NCBI GenBank assembly: GCA_020284085.1
Contig: JACEVL010000411.1
Span: 372,001-436,000, forward strand
Direction: 5' to 3'
Origin: Aporrectodea caliginosa
Lineage: Eukaryota; Annelida; Clitellata; Crassiclitellata; Lumbricidae
DNA length: 64,000 nucleotides
Under the pieces are notes generated by a model. It was given only the letters and a program-made list of their open reading frames with translations, ran no database searches and had not been told where the DNA came from. Shown one piece after another: positions 52,822-62,466 of this stretch; the stretch's first letter is position 1, and each line of letters opens with the position of its first letter. The translations under genes and the position numbers were made by a program.

Positions 52822-54146
52822 ACTACTGCTTGGATTCGCACGAGACTGGAATGGATGAAAGAAATGAGGAAGAGGACGACGACGAGGAAGAGGACGCCAG
52901 ATGCCAACGACCAATCGGAGGACGTCGTCACGAGTTGCCACGTGACTATACGATCAGAGCCCTGAAGGTCGAAGGTCGATCTCCGGTCACCAGACAAACA
53001 GACGATGACGATGACGATGACGATCAGTGGAGACGACCGGATGAGGAGGAGGAGGAGGAGGCGTTTGGGGGCGTCGTTCAGAAGTACCAGCTGGAGATCA
53101 GCTGTAAGAATGAGGAGATCAGTTCCCTTCGCCAGGTCAGTCCATCCTCGTCGTCTTGGTCTCTCAGTCACAGTAGCCGCCGTCCAGATGACAGTTGCAC
53201 TGGGGTCGATGTCACTGGCGATGGCAGGAAAGACCAGCAACAGCATAGTAGTACAATGGGACTCGATGACAGAGATCGCTCTCATCTACAGCAGTCTGAA
53301 GTGAAGACTCGTCGGGGTAGCGACACCAGAAGTAGTCCTCCCCTTCACGATTCGCCTCTTTTCCATCCGATGCTGCCCTACTTCTACCAGTCTGGGTTCT
53401 ATCTCGGACCAGCCAATCCTTTCTCCTTCCAGATGCTTCTCCAGAGTCAGTACTCATCCACATTGTCCTATCCAGGTTGCGCATCGCAAAGCAGCTTAGA
53501 ATCACGTTTAGCTTCTCTACACCCAAGTAACGGCGGCGGCGGAGGACTCATCTTCAGTGGCCCTTTGGACTTTGGCAACTGGCTGCAGGCGAGCTATACG
53601 GCTGCAGCGGCAGCAACGGCATTTAGCATCACCGGTCTCCGAAGAGATGATCGCATCTTGCCATCTGCTGGTGGTGGGGGCAGCACATGTAGTCCCACCG
53701 CCGTCCCTCCTCATCATCCTCATCTTCGTCCACTCTTCTCTACAACTTCCGGCGCCTCTCAGAGATTTGCTCCATATCGCCTTCCGCTGAAGGCGAATCT
53801 TCTCGACGATTCTCCGTCACTCGAGGTACTCAGCTCTTCTTCTGGTCTCGGAGGAGGAATGGGAGAAGCATCGGTGAGCAGCCCGATGTCGACAGAGGTC
53901 TGTATGCGACGTCGAGGCCTTCGTTTGTATCCATCAGTCGGGTCCTCGTGCTCCACGAGCCAACTGCTTCTGACAACGATGGCCAAGGCATCGTCGTCCG
54001 CAGCCGACCAATCGCCAGACATCAGCGGCGGCGGCGCAGCCATTCCCAACAACAATGAACTGAAGAACATGGAGAGAATGCTGAACGACCTACGACATAA
54101 TAGAAGCGCCGTCGACGACCTATCAAAGGTGGCTGATAGCTACTGA
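52822..54146 (+). CDS. Tbx2/3: Tbx2/3 exon 6 (C-terminal regulatory region, stop)
   Basis: The acceptor TTTCATCTACTTAG at 52821 matches the phase 1 donor of exon 5 (A+AC, Asn), giving YCLDSHETGMDERN onward. Two acidic blocks follow (EEEDDDEEEDA; DDDDDDD), then EEEEEEAFGG, serine-rich sequence and PLFHPMLPYFYQSGFYLGPA. Later come RFAPYRLPLKANLLDDSPSL and a C-terminal helix NNELKNMERMLNDLRHNRSA ending ...KVADSY TGA. The tail helix resembles the ELQSIQRLVSGLE repressor segment of vertebrate TBX2/3. The exon supplies residues 467-907. Many GAG/GAC and CGT/CGA codons make it more GC-rich than its surroundings. The frame is open upstream to ATG 52803, but that reading lacks phase support. Confidence 0.9.
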
Positions 54147-54636
54147 CCAACGGAGGGAGTAGGATCGATGCTCCCCAGACAGGAAGCCGTCCCTCTCTCC
54201 CATCTCGCCCTCTCCCCTCTCGCTTCCTCCCTCCCTCCCTCCCTCCCTATCTGTGTCTGTCTTTTTCTCTGGCCCTTTCCCTTTAGCGGACAGACTCGCA
54301 ATTGCATGAGAAAAGTGTACGAATGTATCTATCTACGATTGCATGTACGTATGTGTGTATTATTTAGACACTTAGTGGACTGATATTCTGGTTATAGTTA
54401 GTGACACCTGATATACTTTGGTGTTGGTGCGAATTCCGTTGACTCTTTCTGCATTAGTCACCAGGGCGATAGAAGCTACTAATTGATAATTAATAATTAC
54501 TTAATACAGGACGCGCTAATAACGCTATCCTAACTGCACAAACAGCTTGAACAGTCACCAAATCAGATATCGTCCAAGTATTTTTCACAGCCAGCCTGTT
54601 GTAATCATGTTTCCCGGGAGGTAATTCTTATCAATA
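54147..54636 (+). other. Probable Tbx2/3 3' untranslated region
   Basis: It begins with CCCTCTCTCCC/CTCCCTCC tracts and becomes AT-rich; no canonical AATAAA is clear before the (AAT)n at 54637, so the poly(A) site is undetermined. Confidence 0.35.
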
Positions 54637-54665
54637 ATAATAATAATAATATTATTATTATTTTT
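54637..54665. repeat. (AAT)/(ATT) tract
   Basis: AAT units then ATT units; it is also the 3' tail of the minus-strand LINE that follows. Confidence 0.8.
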
Positions 54666-55385
54666 TTACTCGAGGTATCTGTACAGTATAATCCCTTAGG
54701 TGTCAGATATTAATAATCAATGTTTACTCTGGAGTGGCCATCCTTGTCAAGATCTGGAAGAACAAAAGAGCTGTGGAACGCAACAGCGTTGAAACGTTGG
54801 ATTACAACCGACAGGCGCTGGAACGAGTAACTGGTTTCTCTGGGGTCGCCAGAAATTTGACTCACGAGACGACCCAGGTCAGCGAGAAAGGCCAGTCCCT
54901 TGGCGTTAGTTGGTCCCATGGTTTCAAAAGCCAATGTGACAAAGTGGTAGAATTGCATCAGCTGGATGTATTTATCATTTTGTCTGGCTTCAGCCAGTTC
55001 AGCAGCTCCTCCCGGCTGGTTGGAGGTTGTGGACAAGTAAGAAGGGGCCACTGTGTCAGCAACTGTGACGTCCCAGGTCAAGCACCGACCCGAGCGCCAT
55101 GGAATCAGTTTTAGGCCGTCTGGTCTTTTACCATCCGACCTTGACAAACCTTGGGGTTCTTTAACCGCCGGGGTGCCCGCTTGAATGAGGCCCCTGCAGA
55201 TTAAGTCATTCAGGACCGCGTGTCGGGCTTGTCTGCCCGGGTCTAGGCGGCACGATAGGCCGTGCGAGCCTTCGGCGGTCACCAGAGTGCCACATGGGCA
55301 GCTGTGTGGATGACAAATGACGGTGCCCAGACGGAGGCCCACCACTATTCGAACCGCCTCGTCATCCAATCTGAGACCACATGTA
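54666..55385 (-). pseudogene. LINE C-terminal fragment with a restriction-like endonuclease domain
   Basis: The 219-residue minus frame (54710-55369) has a Zn-binding-like CHPHSCPCGTLVT...HGLSC cluster, then RHAVLNDLICRGL, EPQGLSRSDGKRPDGLKLIP and CLTWDVTVADT. Last comes LGRLVSQISGDPRETSYSF then QRLSVVIQRFNA. A CCHC cluster followed by RPD...WDV is the layout of the restriction-like endonuclease (PD-(D/E)xK type) at the C-terminus of R2/NeSL/Hero-type LINEs. The frame is intact to its stop but lacks the RT, so the copy is 5'-truncated. The 3' UTR (CCTAAGGGATTATACTGTAC) runs into an (AAT)n tail. The exact clade is uncertain. Confidence 0.7.
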
Positions 55386-55459
55386 CTTATGGGTAAAGCA
55401 AACAGCCAGTCACCTGCATGAGGTGCTGAGACTGCTTTCAGACGTGCTTGATGGTAATT

Positions 55460-55626
55460 ATTATTATTTTTTGTTACCCGAGGTATCTATAATCCCTCAG
55501 GTGTCAGATATTAATAAGCAAAGTTTACTCTGGAGTGGCCATCCTTGTCAAGATCTGGAAGAACAAAAGTGCTACTTATTATTATTATTATTTTTTTTGC
55601 CCCGAGGTAAACATGATCCCTCAGGG

Positions 55627-55636
<10 letters not shown>
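55460..55636 (-). pseudogene. Two further 3' ends of the same LINE family
   Basis: 55470-55571 repeats the last 100 bp of the 54666-55385 copy (GGTGTCAGATATTAATAA, GGAGTGGCCATCCTTGTCAA) and 55590-55630 repeats its terminal UTR (CCCCGAGGTAAACATGATCC). Each is preceded on the plus strand by an ATT/T run, so each has its own (AAT)n tail. Confidence 0.75.

Positions 55637-55686
<50 letters not shown>
55628..55686. repeat. (ATT)n tract
   Basis: About 19 ATT units. Confidence 0.95.
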
Positions 55687-55788
55687 ATGCCAAATTTATT
55701 TCTTCATAAAGCCAACACAAACTTATGTACAGACTGATTAAAAGTAACTGTTTTCAATATTGTTATAAGCTGTCATTCTCCTTGGCTA

Positions 55789-55790
<2 letters not shown>
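55687..55790 (-). repeat. LINE-like 3' end, copy A
   Basis: TTTATTTCTTCATAAAGCCA...GTACAGACTGATTAAAAGTA is repeated at 55894-55970. On the minus strand it contains AATAAAT and then the (TAA)n tail. Confidence 0.7.
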
Positions 55791-55792
<2 letters not shown>

Positions 55793-55835
<43 letters not shown>

Positions 55836-55838
55836 TTT

Positions 55839-55893
<55 letters not shown>
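55793..55893. repeat. (ATT)n tract with a T run
   Basis: ATT units, 18 or so Ts, then ATT units again. Confidence 0.95.
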
Positions 55894-55894
<1 letters not shown>

Positions 55895-55970
55895 GAGGCA
55901 AATTTATTTCTTCATAAAGCCAACAAACTTATGTACAGACTGATTAAAAGTAACTGTTTTCAATATTTAG
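55894..55970 (-). repeat. LINE-like 3' end, copy B
   Basis: Direct repeat of 55687-55765 with small differences (GCCAACAAACTT for GCCAACACAAACTT). Confidence 0.8.
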
Positions 55971-56029
55971 AAGCCTTCGATCAGTCCTGGGCTACTGTTG
56001 TTGCAATCTGTGGTGCCTAAAACAGATAG

Positions 56030-56172
56030 AGCGTTTCCAATTTGTAGGGCGACTTATAAGCGTTGTAGAAGATGACTAGTCTCACGCTGGTCGCCTGTCG
56101 CTGCTGAGATCTTGCGTCCTAGTTCTTGGACAAACTGCAGTGATTCTGTGTGCCAGCTTCCTGCAGATTGAA
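56030..56172 (-). pseudogene. Second restriction-endonuclease-type LINE fragment
   Basis: The minus strand encodes SAGSWHTESLQFVQELGRKI then SAATGDQRETSHLLQRL, aligned to LGRLVSQISGDPRETSYSFQRL of the 54666-55385 copy. Confidence 0.7.
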
Positions 56173-56174
56173 CG

Positions 56175-56258
<84 letters not shown>

Positions 56259-56260
56259 GA
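56173..56260. repeat. (ATT)n tract
   Basis: About 28 ATT units. Confidence 0.95.
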
Positions 56261-56345
56261 ATTGTAATTGTAATCGAACATTTATATAGCGCCGCTCAAA
56301 AATCAGCAGCGCTCTCGACCTGCATCAGTGCCTGCATCGGGAACA
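56261..56345 (-). repeat. Retroposon tail, minus strand
   Basis: The plus strand ACATTTATATAGCGCCGCTC is the reversed GCGCTATATAAAT tail. Confidence 0.5.
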
Positions 56346-56367
56346 AGAAAGCCTTAAGACGTCTACG

Positions 56368-56398
56368 GAATATTATTATTATTATTAGTATTATTAAT

Positions 56399-56434
<36 letters not shown>

Positions 56435-56436
56435 TC

Positions 56437-56521
<85 letters not shown>

Positions 56522-56538
56522 TTTTTTTTTTTTTTTTT
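56368..56538. repeat. (ATT)n tract ending in T18
   Basis: About 50 ATT units with interruptions followed by about 18 Ts; next to it is GGCCGGGGTATATATGATCC, the same terminal UTR as at 55600. Confidence 0.95.
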
Positions 56539-56639
56539 GGCCGGGGTATATATGATCCCTCAGGCTTTAGAAACTATATGAAGAGCGTTTTCGTTCTGGA
56601 GTTAGCGGTCATCCTCACCGGTCAATTGCAAAAAGGTGC

Positions 56640-56815
56640 TTCGAAATACAACACAGGTGACCCGTCAAAAGTGCCTCTGACAAATACGCCACGTCAAAAG
56701 CACCCCGACAAAGCGCCCCGACAAATGCGCCAAAAACCACATAAAAACCCCGACAAATGGGCGTGTCAGTAGCGCCACAAAATACTCGACAAATGCGCCC
56801 CGGAAGTAGCGCTAC
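56640..56815. repeat. Degenerate GACAAATGCGCC minisatellite
   Basis: Diverged units of CCCGACAAATGCGCC and variants (TCAAAAGCACC, GACAAAGCGCC). Confidence 0.6.
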
Positions 56816-56831
56816 ATTTCTCTTTCTCTTT

Positions 56832-57346
56832 CGTATCGCGATGACGACGATGTGCGAGTGCATGTGAAAATGCTTTTAGCCCTCAGCTTTGTTCCGGTCG
56901 CAGACGTTGCAGAAGCTTTTGATGAGCTGGTCGAAGGCAGTCCTCAACTACTTTCTCAAGTGAATGATTACTGGGAAGATAACTACGTGGGTAGAAGAAG
57001 AAGAGGCCGTCGAGGAAATCCCATATTTCGTATCAACCTCTGGAACATGCGTGACCGTTTGAACGATAGTTTGCCACGAAGCAACAACTCTGTAGAGGCA
57101 TGGCATCACGCTTTTCAGAAGACAGTCGATTGTCACCATCCCTCTGTGTACAAGCTCGTTGACCACTTCCGCAAAGAGCAGGACCACGTCGAGATTCTCG
57201 TCGAACGCTTTCGGGCAGGATTTAGACAACCTGAGACGTCGAAACCCAAATACATGAGACTAAATCGACGCCTGCAAGCTTTGGTCCCAAGTTACGGCAA
57301 CATACCATTGTTGGAATATCTGAAAGGAATTGCGCATAAGTCATAA
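56832..57346 (+). pseudogene. MULE-type transposase C-terminal fragment
   Basis: The frame encodes MLLALSFVPVADVAEAFDEL, then YWEDNYVGRRRRGRRGNPIF, INLWNMRDRLNDSLPRSNNS, VEAWHHAFQKTVDCHHPSVY and LLEYLKGIAHKS. The order LPALAFVP...YxEDxYIGRxxRGxRRxPxF...WNxxDRxxxxLPRTNNxxEGWHxxF...HPxxxKxxxxL is the C-terminal module of MULE (Mutator-like) transposases and their FLYWCH-associated relatives. The catalytic DDE part is missing upstream, where there is only repeat sequence. The frame is intact to a TAA after AHKS, so decay is recent or there was short-lived constraint. Confidence 0.75.
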
Positions 57347-57621
57347 CATTTCAATTTGTTATTGAAGACACAAACACTATGTTGGACTTTTATGTAGTCA
57401 TTTCGTAGAAAACATTTATACCTAACCCTCACTTCGTAGAAAAACATAGATACCTAGCTCAACTTACTGCTAAATTAAAGTAGTCATTTCGTAGAAAGAA
57501 AAACATTGATAGGTTGCTGAACTTACAGCTAAATAAAAGTAGTTATTTTGTAGAAAACCAATACAGATTTTTTGAAATGATTAAAGTGGTTATTTCGTAG
57601 ATTCTTTTGTTTGCATATTGT
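57347..57621. repeat. Diverged tandem repeat AGTAGTCATTTCGTAGAAA
   Basis: TAGTCATTTCGTAGAAAACA recurs at 57395, 57480, 57540 and 57586 with intervening AACTTACTGCTAAAT-type sequence; no coding. Confidence 0.65.
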
Positions 57622-57727
57622 GACGGCGCGCGCGCAAATGACGGCGCGCAAACGTCCAACGCGCAAATGACGGTGCGCGCAAATGACTGCGCGCAAACGA
57701 CGGCGCGCAAACGTCTTGCGCGTAAAT
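57622..57727. repeat. GC-rich minisatellite (GGCGCGCAAATGAC)n
   Basis: Six or seven units of GACGGCGCGCAAA with CGTC or TGAC joins. It is markedly GC- and CpG-rich compared with its surroundings. Confidence 0.85.
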
Positions 57728-57859
57728 GGCTGGACACCCTATAATACCACTACTAGACCAACTACTCCTTTTGCCCAAAGCTCTCATGGCTGCTCTGGAA
57801 TAAAAAGAATTGCATGAAGTAGGGTAGCGTTATTCTGGTTTTCGTTGATGGCATTTCTG

Positions 57860-58292
57860 TCGAAGTAAGCTCAGAATTTATGTTAAAGTAGGCTCAGAGT
57901 TGATGTTAAAGTAGGCTCAGAATTGATGTTAAAGTAGGTTCAGAATTTATGCTAAAGTAAGCTCAGAATTGATGTTAAAGTAGGCTTAGAATTTATATTA
58001 AAGTAGGCTCAGAATTGATCTTAAAGTAAGTTCAGAATTGGTCTTAAAGTAGGTTCAGAATTTGTTAAAGTAGGATCAGAATTTGTTAAAGTAGGATCAG
58101 AATTGATGTTAAAGTAGGATCAGAATTGATGTTAAAGTAGGATCAGAATTGATGTTAAAGTAGAATCAGAATTGATGTTAAAGTAGGATCAGAATTGATG
58201 TTAAAGTAGGATCAGAATTGATGTTAAAGTAGGATCAGAATTGATGTTAAAGTAGGATCAGAATTGATGTTAAAGTAGGATCAGAATTGATG
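57860..58292. repeat. 23-bp minisatellite (TTAAAGTAGGATCAGAATTGATG)n
   Basis: About 19 units. Units at 57860-58060 are diverged (AGGCTCAGAATTTATG); those at 58090-58290 are nearly identical (AGTAGGATCAGAATTGATG), so the array is growing at one end. Confidence 0.95.
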
Positions 58293-58321
58293 ATCATCGT
58301 CAGACATTAAATTCAGATCCT

Positions 58322-58423
58322 TCACCTCCTCCTCCTCCTCCTCCTCCTCCTCCTCCTCCTCCTCCTCCTCCTCCTCCTCCTCCTCCTCCTCCTCCTCCTC
58401 CTCCTCCTCCTCCTCCTCCTCCT
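58322..58423. repeat. (CCT)n microsatellite
   Basis: About 33 CCT units (GAG on the minus strand). Confidence 0.97.
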
Positions 58424-58439
58424 CTCGTCCTCTTTTTCC

Positions 58440-58670
58440 TCAACGATTTGACAGTTTCACGAGTTTCACAAAGGTTGCAAGTTTCCTGAATTTTTAAGTT
58501 TCTCGTGTTGGTGGAGTTGTAAGTTCTATAAAAATTTTCAATTTCAAAAGCTGTTCGCTTTCAAAAGCTGTAAGTTATCAATGCTTTACATTGCTCGAGT
58601 TGAAAGTTCGTTGAAAGTTGTAAATTTTCCAATCTATTCGTTTTCAAATTTCTTACTTTCTCAAATAATG
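58440..58670. repeat. AAGTTTC-rich degenerate repeat
   Basis: CACGAGTTTC, CAAGTTTCC, AAGTTTCTCG and similar words recur. The same type of sequence occurs at 59985-60600 on the other side of the LDLR-A exons. Confidence 0.6.
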
Positions 58671-58680
58671 TCGATTCAGC

Positions 58681-58979
58681 TTATAAACAATCATCTCCTC
58701 CGGTGGAAATCCGTGCATATGTTGGCGGATTGGTCGCATAAGATGGTGCGATTGGTAGATAGAAGTCGTAGGGAGGCGGATTCAGACAGGTGTCTTGGTA
58801 TTCCGCGATGGTCTGAGCTTGTCGTCTGATGGTTCGAAACAAGATGGATCGTCGTCGAAATGCATTGATGACGTACATTACGACTAGCACGGAGATGACG
58901 ATAGAGACGATGCTGACACCGATTATGACTCGATTTGCGAGGAAAATGCGATTGATGACTCCGGTATAAAGTTCGCCAC
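58681..58979 (-). CDS. Last exon of an LDLR-A membrane protein: transmembrane segment and PY-motif tail
   Basis: The minus-strand exon starts after TACATAG and reads GELYTGVINRIFLANR. A membrane span follows (VIIGVSIVSIVISVLVVMYV), then a basic INAFRRRS stop-transfer and a cytoplasmic tail of about 60 residues. The tail has two proline-tyrosine motifs, PPPYDFYLP and PPTYARIS, and stops after GGDDCL at 58681. PPxY motifs are known ligands of WW domains such as those of Nedd4-type ubiquitin ligases; a role in trafficking is inference. The phase (1) fits the upstream LDLR-A exon, giving a type I membrane protein. The protein itself is not identified. Confidence 0.65.
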
Positions 58980-59162
58980 CTATGTATTACACAATTAACA
59001 TGTAAATCGCGTAAGTGTATAGGTTTCCTATAGTATACATATGATCTTGACGTGTTCATTTCTACCATGAATCACATCTCTTTACACAAGCGCCGAACAT
59101 CATTATCTCAGATCCTGATTTTCTGTTGCAGTCTCTTCGATTTTATAATTAAATATTTTGAC

Positions 59163-59444
59163 TAATATTATGATACGCAAAATCCATATGTATAATATCC
59201 ATAGCGGTGAAAGGACAACTGATCTCGTCCGATCCGTCGAAGCAATCGTTCCTTCCATCACATGTTAGATTTCGATTGATACAGCTACTGTCGGATACGC
59301 ATATGTATTCATACCATTGACAACTTGAATTTTGACCAATCGATGGTCTTACGATGTGTGATTGAGTTCTCATTGCTGCAATTGGTAGATTATTATTATT
59401 TATAAATTCAATGTCAAATCCTTCAGGAAGCCTCTCCGCGCAAG
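59163..59444 (-). CDS. LDL-receptor class A exon of the same protein
   Basis: The minus frame reads CAERLPEGFDIEFINN, then PSIGQNSSCQWYEYICVSDS, SCINRNLTCDGRNDCFDGSD and EISC. It contains six cysteines and the calcium-binding end CDGRNDCFDGSDE, the signature of an LDLR class A module. I take the acceptor after ATACAG at 59445 and a donor ATTA/GTCAAA at 59162, because both give phase 1 and join to the membrane exon. A shorter exon starting after ATTGCAG at 59375 is also possible. More N-terminal exons should lie to the right or be absent from the window. The N-terminal part before the module is not recognised. Confidence 0.65.
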
Positions 59445-59984
59445 CTGTATGTTCTCAATTTACTACGTAAACCTTCGCTCCGTACATCTTTTCTTTCGAC
59501 CTATGTAATTGTAACTTCTAGTGAACAAGCCATATTCTCGTGAATTTTTATAATACAATGCAATAATACAACTATAGTTTGGTGTCGTCCTCCTCCTCCT
59601 TACAAAGTACAGAATACGTCGAATACGCCGATACACGTATCCCTCGAGTAAACTCTCAACACAGCTCTCTTTACAATTTAGAAACGCATAAGTCTGCTAA
59701 GAAAACATCCATCTCACGTTGTAAACTGGAAGATGTGTGTGTATTTGCTTTACGAATAATCATTTAACCTATCTCTGATCCATTAAAATATACAATTTAA
59801 GTATACCAGCCTTCCGCATTATGTCGCAGTACAGCCTAAAAGTGGCGCGTTTGTACTACGCACTCTAAATTTTCTGTCTTTTACGGTGTAAAATTTCAAT
59901 CTCTTGAACTTCTAATGCTCTATACATCAATCTAATGTATCTCTCGCTCACGCTTTCTAACTCTCTCGAACTTGTAAAGCATCA
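59445..59984. other. Intron or flank, no further exon recognised
   Basis: AT-rich; no LDLR-A or other domain seen on either strand. Confidence 0.4.
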
Positions 59985-60600
59985 CACAAAGTTTGAAGTT
60001 TTCCAAAAGTTTGCAGTTTCCTAAAAGTTATAAGTTTCTCAAGTTTCGTGTTTTCTAAGAGTTGCAGGATTCACGAGTTGTGAGTTCTCTAAAAGTTGTA
60101 AATTTCACTAGGTTTCTTAAGTTTCGAGTTATCTAAGAGCTGTAAGTTTCACAAGTTGTGAGTTCTCTATAAGTTTCACCAGTTCTTAGATCTCTAAGAC
60201 TTTCAAATTTCAATAAGTTTCTCAAGTTTCGCTCTCTCGAGCTTCTAAAGCATGACACAAAGTTTGAAGTTTTCTAAAAGTTTGAAGTTTTCTTAGAGTT
60301 GCAGGTTTCTCAAGTTTCGCTCTCTCCACATATTTTGTGACTCTCTTATTCTCTCGAACATTTACGGGTTTTGTACGTTTCTAAGTTTTTCCAACTCAAA
60401 GATTGCTGGTATACGAGTTTCACAAAGGCCAAATTTCTAAGTTTGACAATTTTTAAACTTCCCGAGTTGAGAGTTTCTCATGTTTTACGTTTCGCAAGTA
60501 GTAAGTTTCACACTTTGAGTCTGCTCGAGTTGTGAGTTTCTCGAGTCTTAGGTTGCTAGAGTTTCGCAGAGACTGATAGTTTCAAAAAGATTGAAGTTTC

Positions 60601-60602
<2 letters not shown>
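59985..60602. repeat. AAGTTTCTCAAGTTTCG-type degenerate repeat
   Basis: Dozens of short words such as AAGTTTCTCAAG, GAGTTTCAC, GTTGTGAGTTTCTC and AAAAGTTTGAAGTTT at irregular spacing, without a fixed unit. Confidence 0.7.

Positions 60603-60604
<2 letters not shown>

Positions 60605-60656
<52 letters not shown>
60605..60656. repeat. (CT)n microsatellite
   Basis: About 26 CT units. Confidence 0.97.
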
Positions 60657-60658
<2 letters not shown>

Positions 60659-61434
60659 CCATTCTCTGACTTTTTTCAATATCTACAACTTCTAAAGTTC
60701 CAAACACCAATTGCACTCTATGTCTCTCTTCCGAACTTCTAAAGCATCAGCCGAAAATCGCACATGTCTCTCTGTTTGGGGCTTCTCTCTAAATCTCTAT
60801 CAATCTCTGTAACTTCTAAAGCGCTATAATGTCATCCGTTGATTTGGTGAAATAGTGGGTTCGAATGCTTATGTAATTTGAATACTTCTATATCGATGTG
60901 TGTGTGCGCTTAAATTGATCAACTTCTAATGCATGAGTAGAAAACTAACTAATTCTATGGAAGGTTCGTACTCTACCGCAATGGTGGCTAACTATGTCCG
61001 ACGTTGTCCGTGCGAGTAAGAGTCAACACGTTCATTGTACAAGGATTCAAATTCAAGGATATACTAATTTAATAAGTATATAACTAAGTCACACGGTTCG
61101 CAACATTTTTCAATTAAAATCAATCTCGTTACCGTATAATGTCATCTATGAAACTTTATACTCGCTCAAAAGTTCGCTTCATGTATTTAGATTCGATCGT
61201 TTATATTATAAATTCCAACTTGCGCACCGAGTTAAGTAAATGCGCAATACAAATGTATTGCAAAGCAATTGCTGCAGAGTATGAAATGATGTGATTGTTT
61301 AATATTTATAAGAAATACGCTTCAACGTATGTGTGGTGGACATGGCAAGGAGGACAACAAACTTGCTATTCCTATGCTAATGAGAACATGTGACCAGATC
61401 ATGTGACTGTTGCATAATAGGTTAGGTTGTGAAC
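60657..61434. other. No gene seen
   Basis: TCTCT-rich to 60830, then AT-rich; nothing recognised. Confidence 0.4.
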
Positions 61435-61760
61435 TAGTTATATGCTAATTATCTCATGTTTGTTCAACGGAGCGTAGGTGAATAAGAAATTATGAATGCA
61501 GTCGTCATGGAAACGGTGAGAACAAACGATGAAACAAGCCCTTATTGAGATACTAACGAGTAACGTCAGAGATAAGGTGGCATACTTACTATATGCTAAT
61601 TAGGTCATTGTTGTGCAGTCGAGCGTGGGTGATTCAGAAACTAGGCGTGCCGTCGTCATGGAAACTAGGTCAACAGACTCCCATTGTTGAGCTATTAATA
61701 GATATGACGTCATACGTCACGTGACTGGCGTGGACCAATCAGGTGGCTTCCTACCCTCCT
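61435..61760 (+). promoter_or_regulatory. Candidate promoter region: X-box-like, CRE, E-box and CCAAT sites
   Basis: Two related units (61440-61575 and 61591-61720) each contain TATGCTAATTA and CGTCATGGAAAC. The second is followed by TGACGTCA (61705-61712, consensus CRE), CACGTG (61718-61723) and CCAAT (61735-61739), then a C/T-rich stretch to 61790. It lies 0.7 kb upstream of the candidate signal-peptide exon (+) and 2.3 kb upstream of the LDLR-A exon (-). Site assignments are by consensus only. Confidence 0.35.
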
Positions 61761-62466
61761 TTCCTCCCCCTCCGCTCCTCCCTGATATAGAATCCGCACT
61801 CGTATCACTACTTTTACATATACACAAACATAATAATTATTATGGTTCTGTGACACCTTGTTGTAAGCGGTAATTGCGACAATATTGTTGCATATTGCAA
61901 TCGCTACGACTTCTATGTTACGGCACGTTTATAATCTCTTCCATAATTATTAATTACTTTCCAGAGAAGGAAACAATATTGTCACAATTTATATCTGGGT
62001 ATATTTCACAACAGGAGGCAAATTCGATAAATTTCCGTCTTCTCCTTTGGACGGCTTACACAAAGAGTAAAATTTTAATTTATTGTAGGGCATGAATTAG
62101 TTATAAAAATTAGTTATATTACATTATTTAGATGATTAGTATGAGAAAAAAATTTATAAAGTCCAATTTTAACCCGAAATTACATTGTCCTTTCTAATGG
62201 TGCGTCAATTCAACGTTACGTTAGGGTAACAGCTGAAACGCTTAACTGATGTTTTATAATTTTTAGATCATTAACTTACATATATCCATTGGACGACTTC
62301 TATGTGGTTTTTATTAACTTATTAACGAACTAAATAATTAAAAATAAATAAAACCCCCTGTCTTCAAATATTGGTTACAACACCGTTACGAATGGGTTTC
62401 TTGCCATCTGGGGAATAAATTCAAAAACTCTCGGTGTTTGAATTGACATCTTCGATAGCAGGGAAC

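Noticed and set aside
55573..56281. Poly-isoleucine frames
   Set aside because: They are readings of (ATT)n tracts.
57860..58292. CRISPR-like array
   Set aside because: The repeats are directly adjacent without spacers, and this is animal DNA; it is a minisatellite.
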